Assembly (NCBI GenBank): GCA_032209605.1
Contig: JASFXZ010000008.1
Location: 1,922,001 to 1,986,000, forward strand
Reading direction: 5' to 3'
Length of the DNA stretch: 64,000 nt
DNA from: Mactromeris polynyma
Taxonomy: Eukaryota; Mollusca; Bivalvia; Venerida; Mactridae
Shown: piece after piece, positions 1-14,300 of the stretch
How positions within the stretch are numbered: the first letter of the stretch is position 1
Layout: every line of letters begins with the position of its first letter
Program-made: the position numbers and the translations under genes
Notes under the pieces: model-generated
The model's database searches: none
What the model was told of the DNA's origin: nothing
The model's input: only the letters and a program-made list of their open reading frames with translations

Positions 1-223
1 GTGTTCTTTATATCAGTGTTCTTTGTATCAGTGTTCTTTATATCAGTATTCTTTATATCAGTGTTCTTTATATCAGTGTTCTTTATATCAGTATTCTTTA
101 TATCAGTGTTCTTTATATCAGTGTTCTTTATATCAGTGTTCTTTATATCAGTGTTCTTTGTATCAGTGTTCTTTATATCAGTGTTCTTTATATCAGTGTT
201 CTTTATGTCAGTGTTCTTTATAA
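1..223. repeat. 15-bp minisatellite (gtgttctttatatca)n
   Basis: About 15 head-to-tail copies of a 15-bp unit with single-base variants (tatatca, tgtatca, tatgtca). It runs off the left edge, so the array is longer than shown. The unit length is a multiple of three and one frame lacks stops, which gives a spurious open frame of repeated Ile-Ser-Val-Phe-Phe. Confidence 0.95.
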
Positions 224-850
224 GCAAGTATTACTGCATGTGAATTTCAGAAAAAAGCAAAGATCATATTCATGCTTTATTCAACAAAATATTGTTTTTA
301 ATACATACATTTGTATGATGCTATCATAAAATTTACGAAGACAAAGAATGAAAATTGTTTTTTCTGTCATGCAAAATATGGAAAATAAAACATTATAGTA
401 TTCAACAAAATACGATTAAATATATCAAATAAAAACATAGTTATATTCGTGAAGTCTAAGATATGAAAACAGTACAAAAAGAAAATAAACAAAAACATGT
501 GCGTAGACAATTGACCTCTTCATTTCGAACAGTCCCATTTTGAATACAGGAAAATCTCTGTTTTAAATCATTAAAAAACAATAGAATATATACGCCTTAT
601 GAGCCATGATTATACTAAACATCTCCAAAAAACATAATTAAATAAACAATATATCATACTAATAAAAAGTGTTGAATTGTTATAATATTATGCTGATATA
701 TACAAACAGCCATATGTATTGTTTGAATCACAGTTAGCAATAGACATTTACAAAACTAGACTAAGGAAACAAGAATACATTAAATAAATAGGTCACAATG
801 ACAGAGAGCAAAAATTGGAATGACACAATTACAAACATCCATCAATAACA
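224..850. other. AT-rich flank, nothing recognised
   Basis: Very AT-rich single-copy sequence downstream of the receptor gene. No coding frame, tRNA-like box or repeat could be supported. Confidence 0.5.
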
Positions 851-1226
851 CATTGCAACTTCTTAAGAGCTATACACTTTGGGAGACACACATCTTTGCC
901 ATTATTGAGATATGGGTGCTCTATAGAGGTTCGTTTGAAGGTAAAATTCCATCAGAACAATTCTCCGGCGTAGAGACCTTTGAGAGACGCAACGTTTAGC
1001 TTTTATTGAGCTGTTCTTACTACAAGAAGAAGTAATGTGCTTGTTGAAGAGAGGTTTTTGTTCTACTGAGGTTCAATGGGTAGAACTTCTTACATCTAGA
1101 AAAATCTATATGAATGGCTGAAAATGTGTTGTTTCTGATGGCAATGTTTTACTAGAGGGAATGATAAGTTGTTGAAGAGATGTTGTTGCTCACTCATGAG
1201 TGGGCTGCGTTGGAGAGGTTTCGCTG
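851..1226. mobile_element. MITE, family B (CAGTGCAACCTCT ends), diverged
   Basis: The left end reads cattgcaacttcttaagagc and the right end gttggagaggtttcgctg followed by TA, an imperfect inverted pair. The internal ctttgggagacacacatc is shared with the copy at 49305-49469, which shows this is a dispersed family. Ends of the CAGT...CTCT type next to TA suggest pogo/Tigger-like mobilisation (inference). Confidence 0.55.
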
Positions 1227-1870
1227 TACATACATCGCCCATTAACTGAACTCTTTTATGTTTCATGTTCCTCTCGAATCCAAAACGAATATCATACATT
1301 ATCTCAATATCATGATAAACGATTTGAAGACTTACAAATGTTTCGCTAATCTTGAAGTATCTCTTTCGGTGAGATAGGAGTTACAGTCGGTTACTTTATA
1401 CATCAGATTTACAATTTATTCTTTCCGTAAAGTCTTTATATATTCTCAGACGTCATATTTATGCTTCTGGCTTAATTCATTTAAGTTCTGAATTTACAGC
1501 ACATATATAACTTTATAGACATAACGGAAATATCTCTAGTCATTGAATTTTGTAACTTTGTCGTAAAGTTCAGAAATAGTAAACTTCGTCTAGATTCAAC
1601 CCCTGTGGTATTAATTAAAGATACATTTCTGTACTGAATATTATTCGAGAGCATCGAAAATAAGCATGCTGCTTAGAAGTTGTTTTGTTTTTGGTTGGGG
1701 GCAGCACATTCCCGCTAGGTTAAATTGTATATTGCCATGCTCTTTACAAAAGTAGACAAAAGAAGCACTAGCACAATAAATCCAAAGAAGATTCTGTTTT
1801 AAAAAAGATGAACAGCAATAATTACAAGGTAAAGATTCTTTGGAAGTTTGTCTGAATACTGAGTCAAACT

Positions 1871-1876
1871 TTTATT
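1871..1876 (-). terminator. Candidate poly(A) signal of the receptor gene
   Basis: AATAAA on the minus strand, about 260 bases after the receptor stop codon. It is the nearest canonical hexamer seen downstream. Not proven to be used. Confidence 0.4.
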
Positions 1877-2137
1877 GCATACATGAACAAAACATTAATC
1901 CTGAAACCGTATTGATGAATGTTTGATCAAGGAGAAATACTAAATCCATGTTTTTTTTCCATAAAGCATTGACATAAGTTGATCAAAAACACTGATGGCG
2001 TTTGGCAGTAAGCCATGGTTACGCTGGACTTTACCCCCTTCCACAGAATTCAGCTATACAATTGTCAATTTTGTTCAATGTATCTTGTCATAAAAGAGTA
2101 TTTGTTCACGCACCAGATTTAGTTCACACAGTTCTGT

Positions 2138-2305
2138 TCACTTTGAAGAACAATTGAAGTCGTGTCTCGACAGAGCTGGCGTTGGATCATACAAAGCAGG
2201 GGCGTTCAAAAATATGCCCAAAGTTCCACACACACAAGCCGTGGTAAATACCATCAGGAACATTCTATCCATCACCATCGCAACGTAATTCCAGTCACGT
2301 TCCTC
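2138..2305 (-). CDS. nAChR exon 7: M4 and C-terminus
   Basis: 168 bp including the stop. [16 protein letters not shown] leads into M4 and a short extracellular tail ending NCSSK. Acceptor tttaaag. Confidence 0.93.
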   Translation of the reverse strand, partial: EERDWNYVAMVMDRMFLMVFTTACVCGTLGIFLNAPALYDPTPALSRHDFNCSSK

Positions 2306-5300
2306 CTTTAAAATAAATAGGTAAACGTTACAGTGTCTTGCATTTTGCATTTTGCATAAATTAACAAATAGAAAACAAATACAAGAAGTATTGTGTCGTT
2401 TAAACTAAAAACATAGTTGTGATATACATCGTTATTTTTTTGTAATATGTCTACGAAATTCAAGTCAGACTACTAAACTGTTTAAATGATGCGGGGTATA
2501 TATTTGATGACCATGTGCTTTACGTGTTTCCTTGCCAGTATTAATTAACTAATTTCATTATAGTATATCGAGTGTTCAGCGCAAGACTATCCTAACTCCT
2601 ATGTATTTATATAGGAGATAGTATAGTTGCATTGAACCCTCGATATACCCCTAAGAAATGCAGAACATGGCATTTTCTTTGCCAACTCTGCATCCGTGTG
2701 TACATTCGGAATTATCTATTGTGTGCTTTTGTTAGGAAAAAACTCCTAGACTTTTACAAAGTCTACAGACTCTTCAAAATTGACGGAAAATAACTCTACT
2801 TCTTACCGATTTCTCTTCGTCATCTTTTTGCAGATGTTCAGCAATAAATTTGACACCTTTGAACGATTCTTGTATCTCGGTTGGATATCTCATCATGTCT
2901 TCTTTCCTTTCTGAAGAGGATCGTTTATTCAAATTTTCATAATTCTGGGCATTTGATTGGTCCCAATTAGGAACAACACGTGACACATGTGATTCAATGT
3001 CTCGCATTTCTATTCCATTAATTGTTCTCACAGCGACATGCTTCTTTTTATTTATCGGTCGTTTCATGCACAAAATCTTTGGAAGAATTTCGGTAAACAC
3101 TCGCTTAATCCATGGCGACATTTTGTGCGTCGCAGGAGACCGGAAGTGAACACTGAGAGTATACACCGTCAGAAAGATAGACATAGTCACAACGATCATA
3201 GTGAACAGAAGATACTTTCCTATCAAAGGTATAACAATTGATGTCGGAGGGTTTATATCAGAAAGTAACAGAAAGAACACAGTTAATGCCAGCAGGATGG
3301 AAATAGACAGAGTTATCTTCTCTCCGGAATCACTCGGTAAATAAAACACAAGAACTGTAAGGCATGAGATCGCAATACAAGGCATGATTAGGTTAATGGT
3401 GTAAAACAGTGTCCGCCTTCTTATTGTGATGTTAAATGTTATGTCGATGTACGACTGTGGACAACAAGGGTAGTATTTTTCTTTCCTTCGAGCTGTGACA
3501 TTAATGATGTCCCATTCAACGTTTTGATAATAATCACACAAGTCGACTCCGTTTGGTATCACCATTTGGTTTCCTTGCATTATTCCCCGATCTTCCCAGA
3601 CATGCTGTAAATCAACCTGGAAAAATAGCCAATATATTGGCATAAGCATTTTTTTACTGAACATAATCCAACATTTATTTTACATTGATTGTAAAACGAG
3701 CTCTTACAACTTAGACTAAACATTCTCTTATTCATGGTTGACTAACCAGTACTCGTGCCAGGTTCAGGTATTGTACCGTTCGTGTTCAAACCTAGCTCAA
3801 AGCGAGGCTCTAACTTATGACCTTCGTATCAAGAGTCAGGTCCCCTACACCTCCCAAACAGCTCTGTACATCGAGTTCATAAAATGTTCCAGTTCTACAT
3901 GTATTGAATCATCCAACAGACACATTTTAGTGTTCATCTGAGCAAACTCATTAATTTTGATAATAAACATGCTTAAAACAGATCAACAGACTAGAATTTA
4001 AGACAATAAATTTATATCAGAACAGGAGAAACCAAGACAACAACATTGCTAAACAATAGTGAAGCGTTTTTTGTCATGTATGGAGATTACTCTAGCAATA
4101 TTCAAGGGGATTTTGACGCTTGTTGTTGGGGATATGTCAAGTTACGTCCATCAAAATGACATCTTATTTTATACAATGCCCTCACGTCACGATGGGAATC
4201 TTTCATTCAGTGACTGAGTCAGTGAATCAAATCTTAAATACAAACAGAATATCTCAAGATCAAATGATAGTGTTGCATAACACGGTTAAAAAGCAAATGT
4301 TCAATCTATAGCTTTGTTTATGTTCAATAACCTGGATGTGTCTGTTTGTTACAGATGTGTAAGCTTTTGAAAATACAATAATCACAAAATAGAATTCATT
4401 TTATTTGTATCCATTTTTACAAATTGCATGTGTTGCATGTTGGTTACTCGAAAATAACATAAGATATACATGTACAGTGTAACTTCTCCATAGCAACAAC
4501 CTTTGTGTGTCATGTTGGCTGTTGTTGACACATTAAGTTGGTGAAGTAGGTTGAAATGTTTCACTGTTATTTTATTTATCTTCCAGTGTATCATTCGATT
4601 TCCCTCTAAAATTAAAAAAAAAATACCCTATAAAAATGAATAAGTCTAGTTTCAATGATACATGTACGGTATACATTACCTCACGTCCATCATAAGTCCA
4701 TACACCGAACTTCATGAAGCATTCTTGTTGATCAAATGGGAAGAACTCAACATTGATCGGGCAATAACTCTTATAGATAGCCGGCGGCTCCCATAAAATG
4801 AGACCCGAATAATAGACTGTTGCTTTGGTTAGCAACGTAACTACAAACTCCCCGTCAGCACTGAAATATAAATTCATATCTATATTGTATCTTATTGTGT
4901 TTTTAAATACATGTAAATGAATTAATAAAACCGAGTAGGTAATGCAACATACAAAGTACAGAGGCCACACAACAGCACACAATGACAGGAATATACACGT
5001 TTCTGTACTTGTAAAGTTGAACCACACTTAAAGACCATCTCAATAATAAGACCACCTCGAAATAAAGAACACAATTTACAAGTCTATTTTCACTGTTTTG
5101 CTCTTCTTCGACCTCAATATTAAGACCACCTCAATAAGAAGACCAGTTTTTTAGGGTGGCCTTATTATCGAGGTTTCGCTGTATATAATTGTTAACAATT
5201 GCCAACGGAGCATACAAAACAAACATAAATGATACGTGAAAATATGAGTATCGTTTTGGAACGGTCGGTAGTAAAACATCAATTTGTTTGCAGACTCTCG

Positions 5301-8300
5301 ATACTACTTGATGAATTAGAAAAGGTTGCTAGGGTTTTAATCAACACTTCTGGTAAGTTATCGTTTAACTTTATATGTCAGGAAAAAAACTAATTAAATT
5401 CCTGCCCAGGGCTCAAAATGTTCACTTGTTGCGTCGTATGTTTTAAAAAATATATTACAAGTTAGTTCTCACATTGATGTCAGTCATAAAATACACACAC
5501 ACATAATCAACTACGATTGTGTTACAATATTTGTTCGCATTTTCTTCAAGTCTTGCCAAAGACAACGGAAATAAGCATACCGAGGGTTCAGCGCAATACT
5601 ATCATATCTCCTATGTATTTATATAGGAGTTAGTATAGTCTTGCACTGAACCATCTATACATTAACGTTTACAAGACAATGCCCTTGGAAGGCTTCAATA
5701 TAGAGTCGTATAATAATTCAATATAGAGTGTTCTAGACACTAGAATTGTCTTACTTATTATACAGCAGAACGTCAGGTCGCCAGAGTTCTTCAGATGGTA
5801 TATGGGTCATTTGTATCCCGCCGAAATCTGATGGTTGCCATTGAAACCTCTCGTCAACCCATTCCTGGAAGAAAAAAATCGGTACATATTGATACAGTGT
5901 CAGTATCACCGAATGAGACGTCACATGCTGATTTGAGGTCCTACATTTATATAGGTTCTATTTTGTTCAATGTTGAAAACAGTGCAACCTCACCCGAGCG
6001 GCCCCCACCTTAGTAACAACGTCCATGCAACAAAGGAATTCAATTTTCCAAAGTAAAATTTGACTACCAATTTAACCTGTCTACAGGAACGCCCTCCCAA
6101 TAACAGCCGAAGTCTGCATCGCCCAAAGGTTGCTGCTCTGATGCGGTTGCAATGTATGACATTGTGTTTAGGGCGTGTCGTGAGATTTAATTCACGGTGC
6201 ACTTTTAGCTTGTGTCAATAAATTGCTGGTAATGGCATCATGAAAAACAATTATGGACAGCGTGTCCTCACAAGTGGTCGTTTGCAGAGTGCAATTTTTA
6301 CATTTCTATAACATGCATTTAGTAGGGATGTCAACGACTATTCGGATATTCGAATATTCGTATGTACGTCCTAATATTCGAATACTGATTCGGCATTCGA
6401 ATATTCGATAAAATATTTGTGTTCAATATAAAAGCTGAATGCAAGTGTACAAACTTTCAATGATGGGCAGTATCGTATTGAATGACATTTCTACGCTTGA
6501 AAATAATATCTACAGGTGTTATTATTATTGACATATCATGTTGTATATTTGGGGGCAAGAAATATAACACTCTGGTGATGACCCTGAAATTAAAAGTACT
6601 CGGGGGGATTTTTACAACTTGAGTAATCAGTATAAAACACAAAATTTATAAGCATACAGTTCAACTTTGAATTTCAAATATATTATTATTAAATAAGAAG
6701 TTCGAATGTTCGAATATTCGAATATTCGTTCGGAAGGTTGACCGAATATTCGAATACCAAAATTGTCATTCGTTGACACCCCTAGTAGTATGTTATTTAT
6801 GGACATTTAATAAATGAATGCAAGACCATCTGTAGCTATGACTTTGGACAATAGAACATATCCCCATTTGTAGAAAGACAATATTTAAAAAAATCACCAA
6901 AAGAGGCAGTTTCTGATACAATGAAGAAATACAAAGCAATACTTACATGTCTTAACCACAGATTTGATGTCAGGATTTGATTCTTCTCGGACTGTAAAAA
7001 AAGAAAACATGTCAGAATAAGGTCATGTGACACTCTCATACCACTTCTGTGTAAGTAAACATTTCTGTAATACCAACATATTTGATGCGTTCTTTACCAA
7101 AGTATGCTGTTTGGATAACCCAACAGTTTCAGTGACAAAAATTGAGGAAACGAAGCGGTTTGAAGAATTTGCTGCAAGCAACTGCTATTACAACCCGGCC
7201 TGAGATTAACGCAGATGTTAAAAGAATTGTATCACAGTATCATCATAAATGATTATATGTCTAAATATACTGATCAAAGGCGCTAACCGCAGGTACTATA
7301 TTGCATAGTTTGTATAAAGCTAATGGATACATGTTTCATGTATTTACTTTGATTGCAGTAAGCAGTAACATTTATGATTCAAATAAATTGAACTATCGAA
7401 ATAATCGATGGAATTCTGTCAAAGTTACGCTCATCGTTTCAGATCAAGTGCTTTGTCATAACGTATAGTGACGATCTTCAATATATGAAACGGCAAGTCA
7501 ATTCTTTAGACCAGTATATAAACGCAAATTTGACCACCTAGCCGCAGGATAGAGACATCTTCTTATGTACAACCAAAGGCAAAACTGTTCACTGAGACCG
7601 GCATTCAATATCACAATGCTAAGTATTGACAATATATCTCATGTCGTATGTATATGATTATTATTTGATTTGCATAGAGATGTGTATCTCACAGAGGATG
7701 TTTCTTTGCATGATCCCATTGCTTTAATATGTCAGCTATATCGAATATATGGTAATCCTGCACGAAGAAAATTCAGTCGAAATAGTCTCAATGCTTATTA
7801 ATGAATCATTATTAGAATAGAAACCGAACAATATTATTATTTTCACAAGCCTGGTAAATATGTTTGCTTCACTACCCACGAATCCTCAGAACCTCGCATG
7901 TTTCTCTAATCTACGTCAATTTCTGTAATTAGGATTGACAATACGTCTCTGAAATTAGTATAATGATATTACGTCCCTCTACAACCGTGAATACTAGACG
8001 GGACGTACTTGTTTCAATTACGTTTTTATTGATGTTTAACATGTCACCCAATTAAGGGTGCGTTGGGTTGATTTAGAAACACATGCCTTCATTAGATGAA
8101 CATTGCTCACGCAACATGAATTTCTATGGGAAATCTTCTTTGATCTAATCAAGTTTGTTGTTCTTTCGCAGGCATTGTAACCATATTAATTTCCATTGAC
8201 TTTTTTGTAATCATATAATAAATGTATTTGTGCGTATTGTATCTATCTACCAACGTTAACTGAATAGAAAGGACAACTTGTAAGTTAGTCTGTCCTGCTG

Positions 8301-11300
8301 TGGTAGGTATGAGCAGAAAGTTACACTTGTGTTTTTAAGTCAAAAAAGGTTCTGCAAAACTTTAGAACAAACCCAGTATTCCTGACTTCACATTATTTTC
8401 CCCTAACTGCCACGGGTTTGAACCCCACACGAAATATAGAATTTATGAGGGATGAAGACATTCGACTGGCTTACGCAAGATTGATGGTTCTACCCAGGTG
8501 TCCCCGGGGTCTTCCTCCGTCTCAGTAAATGAAAAAGTCACTACTTGAACCCGGCTGTTAGCGTCTAATCCCAAAACAATATCAGTCACAATAAGGTCAC
8601 ACATTTTATATTTGTATTGATGTATATATTTTCCTTAAATATATAAACATATGTGTGTACATAATCACTGTTAACATTATTAAAAACTGACCTGATTGCT
8701 ACATTTAATAAATAAAAAAAGATATCTTTACCGACCACTTGTAAGACGCAAATCGCGTCCGCTCCGAAAATCATATATCATATGTGTATAATATCTACCA
8801 ATCTACAAATCTATTTATCTAATACCATATGATAATTATTTAGACAACAGTCTGTCTTTATATGAAAAGCTGACCATTTAGCCTTAAAATGTCCAATTTT
8901 AGTTTTGAATGTTAAAAAGTATCTTCATTCATACTTGTACATGTTTTAAAGGTATTAACTAGATATTGATGATGCATTTTTTCGTTACTACAGTATTGTT
9001 CGAATTCTTAACCATAATAACTTTAATTTAAAATGTATGTAGGACCTTTTGGTAGAACATTTCAGTTTTAATGGATAACAGCAACTTAAATATCGTTACT
9101 ACTTCGTGACACATTTCCAATTGACTTTTCTAAGTGCTTGCCCAAATGTTTGCGGCAAAGCGACAGGTTCGCGTTTAGTTTATCACAGAAAGAATATTTG
9201 AAAGATCATGCAATGCGTATGTTAAATGTGTCTAAGAAAGTTTTCTTCAAAACTTAATCACTTGATTATACAAAACTTTTGATATTCTTTTACACCATTT
9301 TACATACATAATGATATTTAAATGCATTACGGTAAGTTTAAGAGTACACCTACATTTGACATCACCATCACAAAAATCACATGACTAAAATAATATATGT
9401 ATCAGTTACGACACTTTGGGAATCTATTGTATATTGATGATCAAAGTCGGCAGACTTCAACATCCAAAAAAGTGTAGTTGTAAACCGTACTTAAACCGAG
9501 TTATAAAATAATAAATTGTCTCCGGATACCACTTTGTGTTCGGTAGAACAGAAATCTCGCGTACATACATACAAACACAAAGTTTTTTATCTGTGTACAT
9601 ATTGTTCTGCTTTCAATGCATGGAGGAAATAAAAGTATCTATCTATCTATTGGTGATCACAAATTATTCCTGCAATCAATTACGGTTCTATCATGCGATA
9701 CGTTGTACATGTATAGTCTAGGTAAATACATGCTGTCGTAGGTGTCATAACTTTGGGAGCTGAAATCATTTTTGTTCCTTTCCTCTTTCCCACCTTTGTG
9801 TAAAGTTTGCCATTTTATACCATTTTCTTTCCTTCCTATAGTATCTATTCATTTATGTTGTATTGCTGTTATACCACATGGCCTAAGACCTTCTGTGTGA
9901 AATAGAAATAAATCTATTTATAATCAATATCAAATTATCTTTCGTTCCAACTTTTTTTATTCTATTATTGAAGCATTGTACTCATTATCTTGTTGGAAAG
10001 GAATAACATTTGTATGAACACAGGGGGGCTCTGTGGTTATGGTCGCGGTCTTCAAATTTCTTGCCCCTCACCGTTTCATGTTCGAATCCCACCCAAGATG
10101 TAGTATTTGTATTTGAGGAAGCTATCCAGCTGACTTGCAGAAGGTCGGTAGTTCTACGCAGGTGTCCGCCTATTTTAATAATAGTTCGAGAAAGGGGCCC
10201 TGGAATATTCCTCCACCGAAATAGCTAAAAATGCTACATGACTCTGACTGTTTGTGCGACTTAAAGCCCCATTAAAAAAGTGCCCACAAAGTTACACTGG
10301 GCGGCCTGTATAATATAATCGTACACATTTTTTGTATAAAACCTCTTAAGTATTCCTCTTTCAATTCCTAGAATCACTCGCGATAAATATTCTATCCAGC
10401 TGTTATTAAGAGCTATATATATTGCTGGTATAATGATGAAATTATTGTATCAGGCTGATGCGAGAATGGATTAGACACGAGGCTAGCTAGACAGAACTTT
10501 AATACCCCTAATTATTACAAGTCTCTGATACTTAAAACCTCTACGGCCATTTAGCTGTCGTTTAAAGATTAGTATGTACGTATTATAATGGTAGAAAAAT
10601 GAATGGACTTACTTAATGGATGGAGCCAAAGAGTCTGCTTTTGTGTAATGTATAAAGATGTTTTGATTCTATGAAGTGGAATCCTATCTTACAGCCCTGA
10701 TACACATTAAGACGTAAATTACGTTAAAAGGGCAACAAATAGTTCAGACACTGAAAATGCTGACTTCTCGTAAAAATGATGCTTGGACGCCGGTATCATT
10801 CATAGCATTGCAAACCCTGAAGATAATTAGGCGGGTGAATTAAAAACAAGCAATGGAATCATTTGAATCGACATGTCCATAGGCATTAAATGTATTTTAC
10901 AAATGTTAAAATCCACTGTTTGAATACATATTGCAGAATTCGTAAGTTTTTTTCTGCTACACGATTGTAAATATAAGGCATAACTAAATCATTGTTGTGT
11001 TTGCAATTGCTTTTTTCAAAACTGTAAGTTGGATAGACAGCTCAGTTAAAAAGTGAATATTCTATTGTAGAGTTTTAACTTTTAAACTTACAGAAGAACA
11101 AATTTGCTGTTATAGGCTGTGCAATTAAGAAAGTAACTAAAAACTGTGGACAGTTTGTTGTTGTTGCTGCTGTCGCAATTTCTGTTGATGTTGGTATTGT
11201 TGTTTATGTTGTTGTTGATGTTCTACATTCCGCAATTCAGTGCATTGTAAGATGTTTTGCTTTCGTGGTTGTACAATTAAATGTATATAGTAAAGAAAGT

Positions 11301-14300
11301 GTGTAATCAGAAGAGTGTTGTTGTTGTTGTTGCTTTACATTCCGCACGCATCGTTCCAGATTGCGGAATAAAAGCAACATCTGTTTCAACGAGTGTGACT
11401 AACATTATTGAAACATTTACATGTTCGACACGCTTATAAATGCATACAGATAAATCTGTCATTATGTGCGTGCATGTTTTGGTAAGAATATCGACAGGAC
11501 CAATGAATATTTTATCATCCTCTGTCGTTATATCATAGCACAATTATTGGGACATCACTCAGTGTTTTCTTATCACCAAAACTTCATCGCAAACTAATTT
11601 TGTTTTTCTCAAATATTTGATCGAAATATGAAAATTGCATAAGAATACGTCAGTGATTTATCTATACCGCTTTGCTCATAATTAGTACCGCTGCGTTTGG
11701 CAATATTGTGTTTAGTAAACCCTGATTAAACTTCATGGGATATTTAATAAATTCCAAAGTTTATCGAAATATCCACATTCTCCAGTTCCCCGATTTAAAC
11801 GTGTCCTTCAGCTTTTGAATGTTCGATCTTCAGATTATTAGAAACGTAAGGAAACTTTCTGGTAGCACAAATCTCAGGGAAAGGCTATCTTTCATGTCCC
11901 GAAATGGCTAAAGTCCATGCCGGTGCCGAATAACCGCAACCCCCAACCAGACAGCCTCTCTTAAGCGCTACATCGGGTTACTTAGGTAACCGGCATGAAG
12001 TTGAGCCACTTTCTGGCATTGAAAAAATATTTAAGTGTCGATAGTTCGCGCATACGTACTGTAAACATTATTTTAAAAGCAAATGAATTGTCTGGAAATT
12101 AAACTAATAACATGTACTTTATATATCCAGCTTTTTTCGTTTATAAGAAACCCATAATCGATTTTATCAAAGTATAACAAAAGATGCAAGAACATCGTTT
12201 GAAAGATACAAGATTAAACGATCAAATCAAGAAATACTCGTAATAGACATAATGTTTCTGTTTGTGTAGAAAGCATTTCTGTAACTTGAATGTTTATAGG
12301 AATGGTCGTGGGGCAATGACATTGCAGCTTTGAATCACTGTACTTGACATTCTACTCAGAACGAAGCAATTGCATATTGAAAGCACTGCACTTGATAGTG
12401 TACAGTGAATGACGAAATCGCAGATGGAAAGCACTGTATTTGACATCGAACTCGGGATTGAGAAATCGCAGATTGAAAGCACTATACTTGATATTGTACT
12501 CGGAATGATATTGGGTTAGGCCCCGTAAGCTTAAGAGGTTTCAAGTAATTACATTCGAATTGTGAATTAAAATAGTTGATGTTACTCTGTGGCACACTTA
12601 ATATTTAAGAATGTTTCATGAATATGCATGCGAGTGACAGCTCAATTGAGTGAAAACTCTGACTGAGGGGAACACTCAAAATGAGATTTTTGTGAATATG
12701 GAGCCTGTTCCCCTTTGTACTATAAATTAACACATTCACAACGCGCTTAGCATAAAAGCCAATGTGTTTCTTTACTGGCATGCCCTTATCTTCTGTAGTC
12801 TTAATTCTGAATACTTCTTGTCCACCAATAACGGCAGGAAATTAATAAATACCAGGCATGAAAGTCACAAGGATTTTATTGTGATTGATTTTGAAGGACG
12901 AATAAAGAAATTTCAACTTAATTTGTGCTTGGATAAAACCCGAATAATTCCGTCTCGGATCTGTCGGATTTAATTTTTCTCTACTTGAATCTAGCGCCGG
13001 GGATAATGTAAATATGGTTTGATTCGAAATAAATCGAAATGACGCGTAAAAAGGCAATAAATGTTCATTGAAACTGACTGAAATAACGCTTATTGGTTAA
13101 TAAATGAGCGTCGCACACATGATGTACAGACTTTCGTGACGATTTCAAACATTATTGCCTTTACATTAAGTACTTTATTAGATCCTACTAATGCTACGGA
13201 ACGTGGTTTGAATGTCATCTTATTGTATGATAGATGTGTCTTGAAGGAATGAATATTTATGTTAACTTTGTTAGATGTTCTACGAGTATAAGACCTAAAG
13301 CACAATCTCACTGATTTGGGTTCTAATCTGTCGATCTTCTACACTAACACATTTATTATCACGCATTTTGTTCTGCACTCAAAGGAACTATGGGACATTT
13401 TGCAGGATTCAACTGAATCTGTACACAAGTCTATTGATATAATCCCCATCATCTTGTTGAACGTACAAGAAACTCCACAAACAGATACCAATCATGTTCC
13501 GAAATAATTAGTACAGGATTACATATATAATCAGATTGTAGCATGCAATAGCACGAGAAACAAGTCAAACATTTACGTTACTGACAAGTTGAATACTGCT
13601 TTTTAAGTTGTGGTAGCTATGTTGTTGTTGTTATTGGTGATAGTGATGTTGTTGTAAGTGATGATGGTTGTGATGTTGTCGTTGGTGGCAATTCTGTTGT
13701 TAGTGATGATGGAGGTGATATTATTGGTAGTGAGGATGTTGTTGTTGGAGCTGTTGGCGGTAATGTTGATGGTGATAATGTTGTTGGCGGTGGTGAGGAT
13801 GTTCTTGTTGTTGGTACTGTTGATGGTGATAATGTTGTTGGTAGTGGTGAGGATTTTGTTGTTGTTGGAGCTGTTGGTGGTAATGTTGATGGTGATAATG
13901 CTGTTGGTGGTGGTGAGGATGTTGTTGTTGTTGGTACTGTTGATGGTGATAATGTTGTTGGTGGTGGTGAGGATTTTGTTGTTGTTGGAGCTGTTGGCGG
14001 TAATGTTGATGGTGATAATGTTGTTGGTGGTAATGTTGGTGGTGATAATGTTGTTGGTGGTGACGAGAATGTTGTTAATGGAGCTGTTGATGGTACTGTT
14101 GATGGTGATAATGTTGATGGTGATAATGTTGTTGGTGGTGGTGAGGATTTTGTTGTTTTGGAGCTGTTGGTGGTGGTGAGGATGTTGTTGTTGTTGGTAC
14201 TGTTGATGGTGATAATGTTGTTGGTGGTGGTGAGGATTTTGTTGTTGTTGGAGCTGTTGGCGGTAATGTTGATGGTGATAATGTTGTTGGTGGTAATGTT

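Noticed and set aside
1..243. 80-codon Phe/Ser/Val/Ile frame
   Set aside because: 15-bp minisatellite read in frame.
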